From: Micromussa lordhowensis
Lineage: Eukaryota > Cnidaria > Anthozoa > Scleractinia > Lobophylliidae
Length of the DNA stretch: 64,000 nucleotides
Assembly (NCBI GenBank): GCA_964020085.1
Contig: OZ026596.1
Location: 8,590,739-8,654,738, forward strand
Direction of reading: 5' to 3'
Positions 49,676 to 61,700 of the stretch are shown here, piece after piece. Within the stretch, counting starts at the first letter, position 1; each line of letters opens with the position of its first letter. Both the position numbers and the translations under genes were made by a program. Under the pieces are notes generated by a model, which saw only the letters and a program-made list of their open reading frames with translations, did not search any database and was not told where the DNA came from.

Positions 49676-51461
49676 GTTGGGTGATACTAATAGCTGTTAG
49701 CGCACAATACACATTTACAAAGTTACTCAGTTGCCGATCTAGGAAAAACATTAAACAAATTCTCAAAATAGTCAATGCCCAAGGCACAAGCTTCTAGAGG
49801 AGTCCGGGCCTTACTTGCCCAAGAAATGTTTTGGATTTCAACTCCCCAAGTCCCCTTTCCTAGGTTTCTAAGTCATCTGAAAACTAACACCGATTTCCGT
49901 AAAACAATGCAAACCAGTATGGATCAGTGGCTGTTATTAGCAGGCTACAGCATGTCACTCCATACATTGCTATAGTAATGAGAAAACTAAAAGTCACCCT
50001 GAACATGAAATAAATTTTCAGTACAAGCATTGCCAAAGCTACTTACAGGTTTGGATATTTCTTCAGGAGCATCCCTGAAAAATTCACCTTCAGGTACCAG
50101 CTCTATTTCTTCATCTTTTGACCTAAAAAAATTTTAAGTAATTTAGTTTCCATAGAACAAGCTGAAAGTAAAATATGTATTGACATGATTTACTTACTTG
50201 AACTCGAGACATTTTGTAATTTCCTTTTTCAAATGCATCACTTCATAAAGAAGGTTCTGTAATTGCAAGTGAAGACTATCCACTTTTTGCTTGGCCTAAA
50301 TGGAAGTAAACAGAACAATAGGACAGTTCATGCACAGAATAAACAAAATATTTTATTGTTGTTTATTGTGTAACTTCATTACGCTTTCAGCCCATGGTGT
50401 TATTGCTGTATTCATGGAAATACTCTGGTCATTTTCTGCTGCACTGGGGCTAGCCCAAAAAACAAAACAGGATATACCTTACTTATCTGCTTGACTTGCC
50501 GAAGGGATACTCCCTTTAAAATTATCAGGTTTACCATCTAGGTCTAGTCACAAACCTCTTGAGTTTTTTCTCTTGCTTTCTTACATCGCATGTGAGCAAG
50601 TCGGTTGAGCTTTTTCAAGATTGTAAACAGCAGGGTGCACCTAATCCTGGACTCGGTTGAGTCAGCATCCTGAAAACAAATAGCTCGAGATTAGATGCTG
50701 CATCCTGCAGGGAAAACTTCACTGTGTTGCAAGAAACTAATTGTTTTCTGGCAAGCTACCTGCTTATAACCTATTCCAAACTATATGCTTCACTGGCTCT
50801 CAAGATACGAGACTCTCGTCTTCCGAGATGCGACTATTGTCTCAAGAGGCAAGACTCTCGTCTCTCGAGACAAGACTCTCCCCTCGCATGAAATGAGACT
50901 GGAGGTAGTAACTTACTTTTGAGAGGTACTGTATTACCAAGACAATGGATACTGGTGTGTATTCAAGTTTAGGTATCTTTCAAGACCAGTGCTATCTCCA
51001 ATTTTCTCTGTTCTGGCATCAAATTACTAGGAGCACCACTTTCCCTGGGTGGAGATTTTTTCCCAGTGCTAGGTCAAAACCTTTGGTCATTATTTTGAAA
51101 GAACAGCCCTTGCGCTATGATTTACTGAAAGGTAAGCTCCATGAGCAAGCAAGATGAACCAAATCTGGAGTTATGATTGGCTACCCAAGCAGGCAAGATT
51201 GCTTAGGCGCTGCATCCTGCAAGAAAATTTGTTCTTTATCCCACATACTTAATCCTTTATTAATTAAGCTTGTTCAGTCAGGATGGTTCTTTTTCTGCAT
51301 GTTTATGGATCTCCACTCCCCGGGCCCATAAACACCCAAACAAAAAAGATCTAGGGCAGTATCAAGCCATCCTGACCTCGCGCTTGGTCAATAGCTGATA
51401 TTGTTATACCGCTAGCTCCGTGAATGGGCAAGATGAACCAGATAAACCAAACCCTGCTCTG

Positions 51462-51492
<31 letters not shown>

Positions 51493-52209
51493 TATCTTGC
51501 CCGCTCAGGACTACCCGCCGTGTCCTGCGAGAAAAATTTCCCCGAAAGCGAAATAATAAATCCTTTATCAATCAAGCTTTTTGGGTCAAGATGGCTGGAT
51601 ATTGGCATCATTCTTTTTTTGTGAGTTTATGGACTTGACTCAGTCTCAGTCCATAAACATGCAAAAAAGAACTTGGCCAATATCCAGCCATCTTGACCTC
51701 ACGTTTGGTCAATAACCCACATATTTATGACTGAAAGTCTATTAAACCAAACTAAACATTCCATAGGTAACCATGCTAGCTACCCAATTCGCACTGCTTC
51801 ACTTGGTTGGAATGCACAGAATGCATAAAAGGCTTTCTAGTGTTGGGAGAGGTTCCATTTTGTAACCGAATAGCTTTGAATGAAACTGGGAAAACGGGGC
51901 AACAGGACAATAAGTCTTTTTCTGAGAGCTTACCATAAGTTTTTCCCTCTGAATTTCAGCCACAAGCTTTCTTATTTCCTCCGTTCCTCTCTCAAACGAA
52001 GCAACATCAGCAGCAGCACTTCTTTTCTCCACTTCTAGATCCTCGAGGTTTGCAGCATGTTGGACATCTGAAGATTTAGAAGGGCCATCTTTAATTGAAG
52101 TTGCAGAAGAAGAAGCAGGTTTCGAAGTGGTTGGAGGAGATTTCACCACTTTCTTCTCCTGCGAAGGACTACCTGCATCTGAAGACGTTCGTGTCCTTCT
52201 TCGCTTCAT
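37139..52209 (-). CDS. THOC5: THO complex subunit 5
   Basis: THOC5 is a coiled-coil subunit of the nuclear THO/TREX complex, which couples transcription to mRNA export. Coding exons (minus): 52209-51934, 50669-50556, 50295-50198, 50122-50047, 47481-47411, 47118-47004, 46113-45903, 45794-45748, 44762-44660, 43830-43719, 42818-42717, 42401-42305, 41302-41191, 39581-39478, 39252-39165, 38739-38630, 38246-38154, 38037-37943, 37202-37139. Every join keeps phase, giving 695 residues against 683 in human THOC5. Family landmarks seen are [70 protein letters not shown] and the C-terminal [14 protein letters not shown]. An acidic [16 protein letters not shown] linker precedes a basic KHRRKKEE stretch. 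The N-terminal 60 residues are Ser/Lys-rich and poorly conserved. Introns carry many repeats, but no exon is broken. Confidence 0.95.
39301..39409. mobile_element. Small MITE (CCTGCnnGCAGGC type)
   Basis: GCCTGCCGGCAGGCTCTTCGC pairs loosely with GAGCCTTCTCGCAGGC at the right. A similar element is at 9777-9850. It lies in the THOC5 intron between exons 14 and 15. Confidence 0.5.
39731..39748 (+). repeat. Poly-G tract
   Basis: A run of about 15 or more G followed by G/A-rich sequence to 39790, in a THOC5 intron. It explains long spurious frames on both strands here. Confidence 0.8.
40822..41127 (-). mobile_element. Palindrome-ended element, copy 2 (inverted)
   Basis: This is the reverse-complement counterpart of 36326-36650, sharing CAAATTGATGTCAGTTTTT, TCTGCGGATCCACTCGGC and the GCGCGAGATTTCTGCAGT end. 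The central hairpin is shorter in this copy. Confidence 0.75.
41518..41783. repeat. Palindromic copy of the 22635-type repeat
   Basis: The left half matches 22635-22815. The right half (about 41690-41783) is its inverted copy, from TCCGAAGGGC to TCAACTCAGTTGATAAAACCAAATT. The result is a foldback arrangement in the THOC5 intron between exons 12 and 13. Confidence 0.65.
43128..43404 (-). mobile_element. Complete tRNA-headed SINE
   Basis: Same family as 9183-9468, with head GGCGCGGTGGCCTCATGG read on the minus strand near 43402 and a B-box GGGTTCAAGCCC. No clear target duplication was found. It lies in a THOC5 intron. Confidence 0.8.
43603..43655 (+). repeat. CA dinucleotide microsatellite
   Basis: An uninterrupted (CA)n run of about 26 units lies in a THOC5 intron, 64 bases from the exon 10 donor. 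It is likely to be length-polymorphic. Confidence 0.95.
44340..44575. repeat. Palindromic foldback element
   Basis: Arms of about 105 bp meet at CATGGGGCAAGCATTTGCCCC. Arm landmarks are ACAAATTTATGTATGTCA and its complement, and GCCGAATTTAGTAAAT near the outer left end. It lies 85 bases from THOC5 exon 9. Confidence 0.75.
44960..45549. mobile_element. 590-bp foldback element with ~230-bp arms
   Basis: AATAGGCCATTCTGAAATTG at 44960 and its complement ending 45549 begin arms that pair nearly throughout (44960-45190 with about 45312-45549). The arms include GTTGAGACAGCGTCCCCC and CACCCTAAAAGCATCAAAC blocks. It lies in the THOC5 intron between exons 8 and 9. Confidence 0.85.
47654..49339. mobile_element. 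hAT-like non-autonomous element
   Basis: AAGGCTGCAAATAA at the left and its near-complement TTATTTGCAGGCTTG at the right are terminal inverted repeats, flanked by TAATCC at 47648-47653 and 49340-49345. Subterminal GGTCGGACA/TGTCCGACC blocks are also inverted. The interior has no recognisable transposase. It fills most of the large THOC5 intron between exons 4 and 5. Confidence 0.6.
49387..49700. mobile_element. MITE with GTATCACCCAACTAGTTGG inner repeats
   Basis: AGTATCACCCAACTAGTTGGA at about 49490 pairs with CCACTAGTTGGGTGATACTA near 49690. The left flank carries a second hairpin built from TAGCCCGAAAGGGCTAC and GCCCTTGAGGGC blocks. It is intronic in THOC5. Confidence 0.6.
51180..51725. 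mobile_element. MITEs with GGTCAAGATGGCTGGATATTGGC ends
   Basis: GGTCAAGATGGCTGGATAT at about 51585 pairs with ATATCCAGCCATCTTGACC at about 51679. A second, diverged copy lies upstream (51270-51395), and a short solo end lies at 47215-47250. It is in the THOC5 intron between exons 1 and 2. Confidence 0.6.
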
Positions 52210-52782
52210 TTTTGACTCTTAAATTATCAAAGTTACCCAAAGAATCCGGTAAAAAGAAGAAAAACGGCTACAGTTTAGAAGAATCATGCAGCCGCGACTG
52301 CAGCCGCCATTTTCGATCACCAACCACGCATAATCTCATTTGCAACACTGCTGTTCAGATCCTGTTTGTGTTGCTGTCTCGTGTGCACTATAATGACCAT
52401 ATTTGGTCATTTTGGAGGTGTTGTACGTATTATGGGATGTCAGGAGAATGCATGACATCATTTATTTTCATTTCTTGTTCTGTTGACGTCCACACCTTCC
52501 AACTAAAGTTTGGAAGAGGTATGCGCAACGATTTAGCGTTTTGCGATTTATTCATGCATGAATCAGTCTTCGACCGCTCTTGCCAGCGACTACGAGGCCT
52601 AGGGCGTTTGTAAGCCACCTTTTAAACGTTAACAGTTCTCTCTACTTCCTAGATTTTGGGACGCGGATTTTGCGGACAAGTAGCCACCGTCTTCCAAGTT
52701 TCTGCAACGTATAGAGACATCGCTTTGTGTGTACTTCCTCGGTTCTATCTCGACGCGTTATCTTGGTACGCCAGTTCATGAA
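52210..52782. promoter_or_regulatory. Shared bidirectional promoter of THOC5 and the MTMR gene
   Basis: The two start codons lie 573 bp apart on opposite strands. On the THOC5 side, 52303-52313 reads AAAATGGCGGC on the minus strand, a full match to the YY1 consensus often found just inside housekeeping transcripts. The ATG in that site opens an 8-codon upstream ORF (Met, then Ala/Val only) before a TGA. No TATA box is seen on either side, as expected for a broadly active promoter. Confidence 0.55.
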
Positions 52783-55700
52783 ATGGCAACGGTAAGAACT
52801 TCGTAAATGACGCTGGTTTGCCTTGTTTATTAAGCGATGAAATAAGTTGACTGTTTTTAATTTACGTGACAAGCTTTTCCGCTCTCGATTTTCAGGAGGT
52901 GGAACAGCCTTCCAGCATGGTTTACGTGCAAGCAAGTGAACTCTTTCCGAAGAAGACGCTTGCTTCAGGTCAGTGCCATGTTTCACGCTGTGCCATTATA
53001 ATCGAAGGTTCAGAATTTGTTTGTTTTCCATATGCACTGAAGGTTTTACAAATTCATGACCAATAGTGTTGTAACATCGCAAACATGGGCTAGCATAAGA
53101 CTTATCCGTTATTGCTGGTGATTGACTGAAAATAAACAAGACGCTTATCGGAGACGTGCTATCAGCGTTTTAAGTTTTATCTAAATTCTCTTGACAGTAG
53201 CAACCAGCTTGAACCGGATTAAACCCGGAACATTTATTTACCTTGCCATTAAAATCGTTCTGGCCTCTCAGACATATTATGGAGTCATCAATCGTTCTGA
53301 ATGCCGTCAAAATTAATGGCTACCAATTACGACGATGTATGAAGCATCGCTTGGATTTCCTGCGAGTATTTTTGAGGATGAATTAGGGAGCCACGTCGTG
53401 TTGTATCACAAAAAGTTGTCGCTAACTTTAGTACGGACCCTTCTTTTGTAAATGATAAATCTTAATTTTGATAGGCCTTTGATAGTATTAATTAATTTTG
53501 TTGAGAGGTCGTCATTGTTTTGTTTCCTCAATAACAAAGGTTATATTCCGAGTTTGTGGGTGGGTTGCATTGTTTTCACTTTCAGCTCTTGAGTTTCCTT
53601 TGTAAACGTTTTCTTGGGGAACAAACCGCTTGAAATATTTGGTACAAAATGTCATCAGTAGTTGTCGTGCTAAAGTGTGTTTGCAAACCCATTGGCATTT
53701 ATTGCTTAAACTTTATTTGCTAGTGTTGAAGATGGCAGTTTACTAGCTCATCAGGTCTAAAAACGTTCCAGCAGATTTATTCTCATTGTCAGTTATTTGT
53801 GACACAAGGAAATTTATGTTGAGTTGGCATAAGAGCTCTATCAGCCTAAAATTGTGGCCATTAGTTTTTGACACCTAAAGGACATGGTTATTCCTGAAAT
53901 CCTTGACAAAGTATCAATAGTTATTGAAATCTCACAATCAGAGTGCAGAACTTTTATTTGCTTTTGTTAATATGCAAATTAATTTTATGGTCATCAAAAT
54001 TTGGATAATGAACTCTGGGCTTATATTTTGTCAAGACAACATTTTTGGTGAGCTTATTTTTTTGGAGACAGAGTAAGTGGGATTATATTGGAAGGAACAT
54101 TTCTTACATTTTAGAAATGTTTGGCTTATATTTTGAGAAGGATTTTGCATCTGAGAAATTTTTTTTGTGCATGATTTCAAAAATATTGCATGTTGAAGGT
54201 CAACTTTTTCTTCCATTCTTTGATGCAGACAATATGAATACCAACGGGATCAGGGCTGTCATTAAGGGGTAACATGTAACGCCTTTTACAGCTGGGTATA
54301 TAAACGACTTATGGGTTCTTGAAGTTATGGGTGAACTTTCCCACTGTTGAATAATTCACCCAAAGAGCAACACATTTTCCCTGCAGGTATGAAGATCAAG
54401 GCGACAGCTGACTCAGGCTTTTATCACAGCACTGAGGATTGTACTTTTAAATGTTTTTTTGCAAAATGGAGGACTTGTAAACATTCATTTAAGGTGGCTT
54501 TTTCCTAAAATTTTAACCCCATGTTTTTACCCCCACCAGCCACAACAGTGTATACAGTACTGAAAAAGACAGCTAGCAATAAATTCCTAAGTTGCTGGTA
54601 CGGTATTTTCATAATTTGTCGATGTATTGTTTTTCTGTAGAAGATGATTGTGCCCAGGTGCCATTTCCTGAACTCTGTGGTGAAAGCGTTGAATATCTTG
54701 AAAGGACGTCTGATTCCATTCTTGCCCTTTCAAACTTCCGTCTCTTCATTCGCTTTAGTGACTCATTTGTGAATGTAAGTTTAAACATTTCTTACATTTC
54801 ACTGGAACCTTCCATTAGACAACGTTAAACATCATTCATGTTCTTTTTTTTAATAAATAAATATATATATTTTTAAAGCATCTTTCTGTTAAATACTTTT
54901 TTCCTTGCTAGGTCCCTTTGCGTTTAATAGAGTCTGTGGAAATGAAGGATCTTTTCTTGATGGATATCAACTGTAAAGATGCTAGGTCATTTAGGTGGGT
55001 AATTAAATTCTTCAAATGATTAAACTAAATTTGGATGCTAAATTACTCCTTTAAATTTGTTTTTTTACAAATGATTAGAAAAAAATTGCAAGTCAGTTAA
55101 ATAAGCTTTATTTGCTAAGCTCCTCGTGGAAAGTACTCATAACGTTTTTGGTAGTGTTTCAGTTTTTTTTTCCTTTGAGTTTTAGTAAGGAATTCTTTCA
55201 TGAGATGATCAGGGTTATTAAGTTTACCTGATTTATCAAGTCCTGCATGCCCAGAGATCTGCTTTTACATCAAATTGTAGATATTTATTTTACTGTATTT
55301 CAAACTTAAATTTCACAGTGGTGGTTTTGTATTTCCTTCAGGATTTTATTTGACAACAGTGAGCAGTGTTTGAATTGTTATCATCGTCTGATCCTCTGCA
55401 TTTCCCCCATCATACGCCTTGAAGATCTTTTTGCCTTTGCTTTCCATGCTTGGTGCTTGGACTCAAAGCAGTCTAACTCAGTACAGGAGGGGGGATTTTT
55501 CTGTCAAAGAGGTTGGTATAAAACATATACTGATAGATATTTTGTCTTAAAGAAGACTCTGCTGAAGAAATTGGGAAAAAGCCCAAAATTAAATTGTCTA
55601 ACATTCCTATTCATGTTGATGTCCGACTGTCGTATGTAACGGTATTCCTAGTATTTGATTGAAGTCAGAAAGCGCCATAATTCCTGTTTCTTTGAACTTT

Positions 55701-58700
55701 CTTGCCATTTGAAAACTAGACTAATGTGACTACAGGACAGTGCTATAGCTCCGAAATCAGAGTTGTTTAGGTTTTTAAATGAAGTAAATATATTGTTCTG
55801 CAGATGCAGTGCAATATTCATTCATGTCTGAGGTCAGGAGAATGGGCTTTGATAATCTCCATGATGCCTGGAGGATCACAGACATCAACTCCAACTTTGA
55901 GTAAGTTTAATCATGGTATTGTTTTTTTTTTTTTTTTTTTTTTTTTTTTGGGGGGGGGGGGAGTTTGCTTAGTTTCTCAGTGTATTATTTTGGCTTAGTA
56001 CACAAAAGCCATTTATAAAGTGAATATTGTACTATAATATATTTTGCTGCTTAGTATAATATGAAACCATCAATACCCTCCCTCCCCCGTCAGCTTTGTA
56101 GTGAGAAGCACTGTGGTATTGTGTTGTTCAGGAACACAATACATTGACCCTGACCTGGCCAGAACTCAAACCCAGAGCTTGGCTGAAGTCCAGCATACTA
56201 GGTTGCTTCAACTCCCTTTGTCATACTTCTTTTAATCTTCCTCTCCTTTAGGTTATGTTCCACCTATCCCAAACTTCACATTGTGCCAGCCATGATTTCA
56301 GACAAGGAGATGGAGGCTGTTGTAAAGTTCAGGACTTCAGGAAGATTTCCATCTGTAGTGTGGAGGTAATAAAATAAATAACGAATTAATCCTTTGATCA
56401 ACAGCTTCTAATTTCAAGCTTTAACATTTCATAATTTCTTAACTCTCTTGTCCCTGCACAGGCACATGACCAATGGAGCAGTGATAGCACGTTGCAGTCA
56501 ACCTGAGGTGGGCTGGCTTGGCTGGCGAAGTCAGGAGGATGAAAACCTTCTACATGCAATAGGAACGGCCTGTGCAATGGACTCCGTGTCTACTTCCCTT
56601 AAGAAGCAACTTCTGAAGGAGATGGGCCACAAAAATTATCACAAAAATGGTCATATGGATGCCGTTCCTAATGGCAATGTAATCCATGACATCAGTGATA
56701 ATGATGATGAGAATAAGGAAGCACTGACAGAGAGTGGTGCTGTGGAACAACGCAAAGTTCTTGTCGTAGATGCCAGGGCGTACTCTGCTGCTGTGGTCAA
56801 CAGGGCCAAAGGGGGAGGTTGCGAGTGTGAGGGTAAGTTGTTTTGTTGATCTTCGAATATGACAATTGACTCTATCCAGTGATTTTCAGAGTCGCACGCT
56901 ATCTGCAGAAGACTGAAAGCCCTTAGTTTGTTATCAGTGTGGTAGCCAAAATTATTGATGTTTTTGGCATTTACCCTTTGTCTTCTGGTGTCCTGGAGAC
57001 TGAGGGATATAATTTATGTTTTGCTCAAGTTGAATAAGTGTAATGTGTTTCATGTTTTGTCCATCAGAGTATTACCCTGGCTGTGAAGTGTTGTTTATGA
57101 ACCTAGCAAACATCCATGCTATAAGGAAGAGCTTCCATAGTCTGAGAACATTGTGTTGTGGTCCAAGGGATGCACCTAAGTAAGTACTAGCAAAGTGATA
57201 GGTAGAAGGTTAACTCTGCATATAAGCCATGAAGTGACCCATCAGGGTGGTGCTTATCTCCGGTTTCTTTAGCACAAGGAAACTAGGAGTATTTCAACTC
57301 CCCCCTGGATGGGATGCTAGTCCATCACAGGGTTAGCCCCAGCATTAAAGTCACTGGTACCAATTTATACACCAGGGTGGAGAGAGAGGCTCTGGGAGAG
57401 TGAAGTGTCTTGCCCAAGAACACCATGCAATGACCCTGGCCAGGGCTTGAAGTGGGATCGCCCAATCAGGAATCGAGCGCACTGACTAGGTGGCCACCAT
57501 GCCTCCACTTTAGCAAAGAGAAGTTTTCCCCAATATCCAAAAGCTGTTCATCTTACCTTCTTAGTTACCATAATGTTAAATTGAACGAGTATAAATTTGT
57601 GTTTTATTTAGTTGGTGGTCAAGTTTGGAGAAGACCAATTGGCTCCATAATATTTCACTGCTATTGAAGGCAACTAACATTGTAGTGAACGCCATTGACA
57701 AGGAGCAGAGACCTGTTGTGGTTCACTGCAGTGATGGCTGGGACAGAACAACTCAGATTGTTGCCCTGGCGGAGCTGATGTTGGACCCATACTACAGGAC
57801 AATTGAGGTACGAGAATAATCTACAAACTATTGTGTGATTAACCTGCTACACATATAGGGTGTAACTCCCAGGGTTGTAGCTAAGAAAAGAGTCTCCTGG
57901 CTAAGATTTCCGGTGAGCCAGTCACCATTTTTTGGCGAGAGACCTTGAACAAGGCGAACGCAGTACACGAAAGAGAGCAAGATAAACAAGTGGTTAAAAC
58001 AATATTTTTTCCAATTACTTCCCTCGTTACAGTGGCGCTGATACTCGAGGTAGTCAGGAATTCATTCCAAACTTCTCATTTAACCATTTGGTGTTCTTTG
58101 CGGAGTGATTACCTGCCAAAATTCAGCCAGTGATCACCTCTTTCTCAGCAGTGCTTGGCACCCACAGAGCTCCAGCGGGTATTCTGTTGAATATCGTTGG
58201 GTATATTTAACTTTTAAAAATTCTCCAGAGAGAAATTCTCCTGGGCTTCTCTTATTACTCCAGGGGGTGCTGCTTTCGAGGTTGCCAACTACTTCAAATC
58301 TTTTTGAAAGCACTGCTCAGACAGCAAATTTCGCCAGCAGACGGCGCTTAGTGACAACCATGTACCCCATAAGCAATTGAAGTCATTGGTGTGCACTTTG
58401 TTGTTATTAAGACTGTAATATATTTTCTAATCAGTAATGTTAGAGAGGATTGAACGTTGAAAGTAATAAATTACTTTGGTTTTTGTTGTACTACGATTTG
58501 AGATTGGCCGAGTAGTCTAATTGGTAGATAATTGGTTTTTCAACTGAATTGAAAACAGCTTTATACAGTTCAGTGTAAATTTGTAACATTCAATTTGACT
58601 TTGAAGCCAACACTGAATTCCTTGTCTTGTGATATGTAACACTTAAATGTGGTTCTTACCTGCTAAATCCAACATTTGTTTCACTTTTCGCACAAGAATT

Positions 58701-61700
58701 TCCATATCAATGTTTTCATTGTTCTTTCCTGATAGGGTTTCCAAGTATTGGTGACTCGTGAATGGCTGGAGTTTGGTCATCGTTTTGCTGATAGATGTGG
58801 TCATGGACAGAATCACGATGAAACCCAGAGATGTCCAGTATTTCTTCAGTGGCTTGACTGTGTTCACCAACTCACCAGGCAGTTTCCATGCTCATTTGAG
58901 TTCAATGAAACCTTTTTGGTGAGAAAATATGTAGCAATATCCAGTTGATCAGTTAAGCTCAGTTGTCCATGTGCTGAACCCAGTGTTGCTATATGTATTA
59001 AGTACATGTAAGTTTGATGTCTTACTCAGTTACGATCAACACATTTGCATTTGAATTGACCATGTTGTTCTATTTGACTATGGCAGTCAAATAGAATGGG
59101 AAAAGTTCAACTTAACATGTGCTCAGCACTCCAAGCTGCGACTGTTTTGGTCGCCATGGCGAGTGAAAAAATAATTTGGCAACTAAATTTTACAAGCAGG
59201 TCGCAAATTTGGCGACTGGTGCAGTAGAAAAGGCTGATTGTTCATCAACAGGGTTTTTTCCAATATAATCACTAAGCCAAACAAACTTAATCACAATTTT
59301 TGTATGCTTGTCTTTCTTACCTGTTTCTTTTTTCTTTTATTTACTAAATCCTAACAGTCAATAAGACTGTTCAATGAGAAAAACTGTTGAGAACGAAAAC
59401 TAACATCGTTGGAACGTTCCTGGAATGATTTAAATGTGGGTTCGTTCTGGTCAGCGGTACTAACCCCATGTAAAGTGGCATGTAAACGATTTGATTTCGG
59501 CAACCAACTTTATCGTAGTGGCGACCAATTTAAAGAGGGAGGTCACCAAAAGGCGACTTCTGAAAAACTTCAGCTTGGAGCACTGGTGCTGAATCTAATG
59601 CATAAACATTGCAAAATAATACATAATTTATATTTTCCCTCAAATATTTTTGTGTGTCATATAAGCAATTAAGTGCAATGCCATTAGGTTCAATGTCTGA
59701 ATCAACTGTCAAACTTAATTATTTGAGTCGACTCAAATGGGTATCGAATTCAGCATGTAATGTTGTATCCACTTACTGAGTTAGACAGTTTGTTCAAGCA
59801 ATTTAAAAGATTCCACAAATAAAAGAGCTGAATATTTCTGTAGGTTTTTTTGCTGCTTGAAAATCTGTCAGGTCTGAGAAAGTTGTAAAATTCTGGTAAT
59901 ACATGAGAACAGTAAACCTAGTTTTGAATGGAAGTCTTTCCACCAAAATTTCTTTTTCTCTATTTTTTGACAGGTGAAGTTGGCGCAACATGTATATTCC
60001 TGCTTGTTCGGAACATTTCTATGCAACAGTGAAAGTGAACGTCTCAAGGCAAACATTGTCAAGCGCACATTCTCCGTGTGGTCTTTGTTAAAGCTGAGAA
60101 GAAAGGAATTCAAAAATTACTTGTACTCCTTGTCCTCTGAACAGGTAGGGTTTCAACCGATGTTTGAATATGAAAGTAGTTAGGTCCTAGCTGCCTCAAG
60201 GAAATCTGAGTATCTATCCCAATTTTGTGGCGCAGAATAAGAGTATTGTTTGCAAGGTCATGGTTAGCAATATGGTGTCAGTAGTGAGATTTTATTGTGG
60301 ATGGCAAGTGCAAGAAATCATAGAAAGATTCTAACATTAATAAGAAGTTCTACAGTCACTGCAAATAACCAGGGAACTTGTAAAGGGAGGACATTGCATG
60401 GACATTGTTTGTCCTGTGTTCCAAAATTACAACTGTACTGTCATTTAGATATTATATCGTGTTGTCTTTTGTCTCAGGTTCTTCAGGCCTCCTGTCAACC
60501 TCGCTGTCTACAGCTATGGTCATCTGTGTATCTAGCATACCCTACACCTTATTCTGAGACTGTTGTGGAGAATGGCGACACCAGTGACTATGGGGATTCT
60601 GTGAGCAGCGCATGCATTACTCCTGTCTCTCCAGTATTCCCTAGTGGTAATGGCATTATTGACCAACATGAGGATGTCATGCCAACCTCTCAAGTTGCTG
60701 CATCCAAGTCTGATGGAAACCTAATGTGCAAAGATTGTTTCAAAAATCAGCAAGAAAAAGAAAACAGTACAAAAGAATTTGATAACATAGATAGAGACTT
60801 GAAATCTAAGAGTTGCCCTGAGTGTAGGACCTCCTTTTCACAAAATGACCTTTCAGGGAGCACATCAACGCTAGAGGATGTTAGTGATCCAGCTGCTTGT
60901 GATTCTAGTAGTTTGTATCATAGCACTTCAGAGTCTTGTGTGGCAAGTGTTGTTTCGTGTGAAGACAGTGTCAATGGAATTGAAAACAGTAGCATGACAA
61001 GTAGTACAGCCACGGTCATTCTAGACCCAAGCGAGGGAGAAACTCCTAGTATTGAAAGTGGAACTTCCTTGTCATCTGAAAAACTCTCAGCTGAGGGTAA
61101 TTTAGTGACAGAGAGTCGAGAGAATGTTTCGTCAGCTGAAGAACCAAATTCAACCAGTGAGGAAATACTCCAAGAAACTTGCAATTCTAAACATTCAACA
61201 TTAGACAATTCAAATTGTAGCAAAGATACAATCCCTTGTGATGAAGAAGGAACAGAGTGTGTAGAAAGCTCTGTTCTGCCATCCAATTCTTCAAGTGCCT
61301 CAACGCTAACAAGCAGCACTCGAGAAGCATTTCCTAGCACATCAACACTAAGGCCCAGTTCATCAGAACTCTTCACTAGGTACCTGGATGTGGATGGATT
61401 GACACATGTTTCTGACCCAGTACAGGATAGGCTGCGGCAAATTGAAATGGCACACCGGGCTAAGGTAGAGTCATTGCAAAGGCAGCTTCTGGACGTTCAG
61501 AGGAGGCGGGCCACAGGGGGAGTTGGAAGTACATCGGGGCAGACTAGTGATCTTGCTGATGAAGTGGTGTGTAGAAAAAAGAAATAGTATTTGTTGTGAC
61601 ATATTTTCCAGAGTTGTGAGCTTTCAATGAATCGTTTTGTTGGCTCAGCTGTCACTAAGCTCTCTTTGCAGATAACAGTAGTTAGATTTTATCAGCATAA

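Noticed and set aside
50820..50900. Short GAGACTCTCGTCTC-like repeats, CRISPR-like at a glance
   Set aside because: Units are irregular and overlapping without constant spacers, and the DNA is eukaryotic intron.
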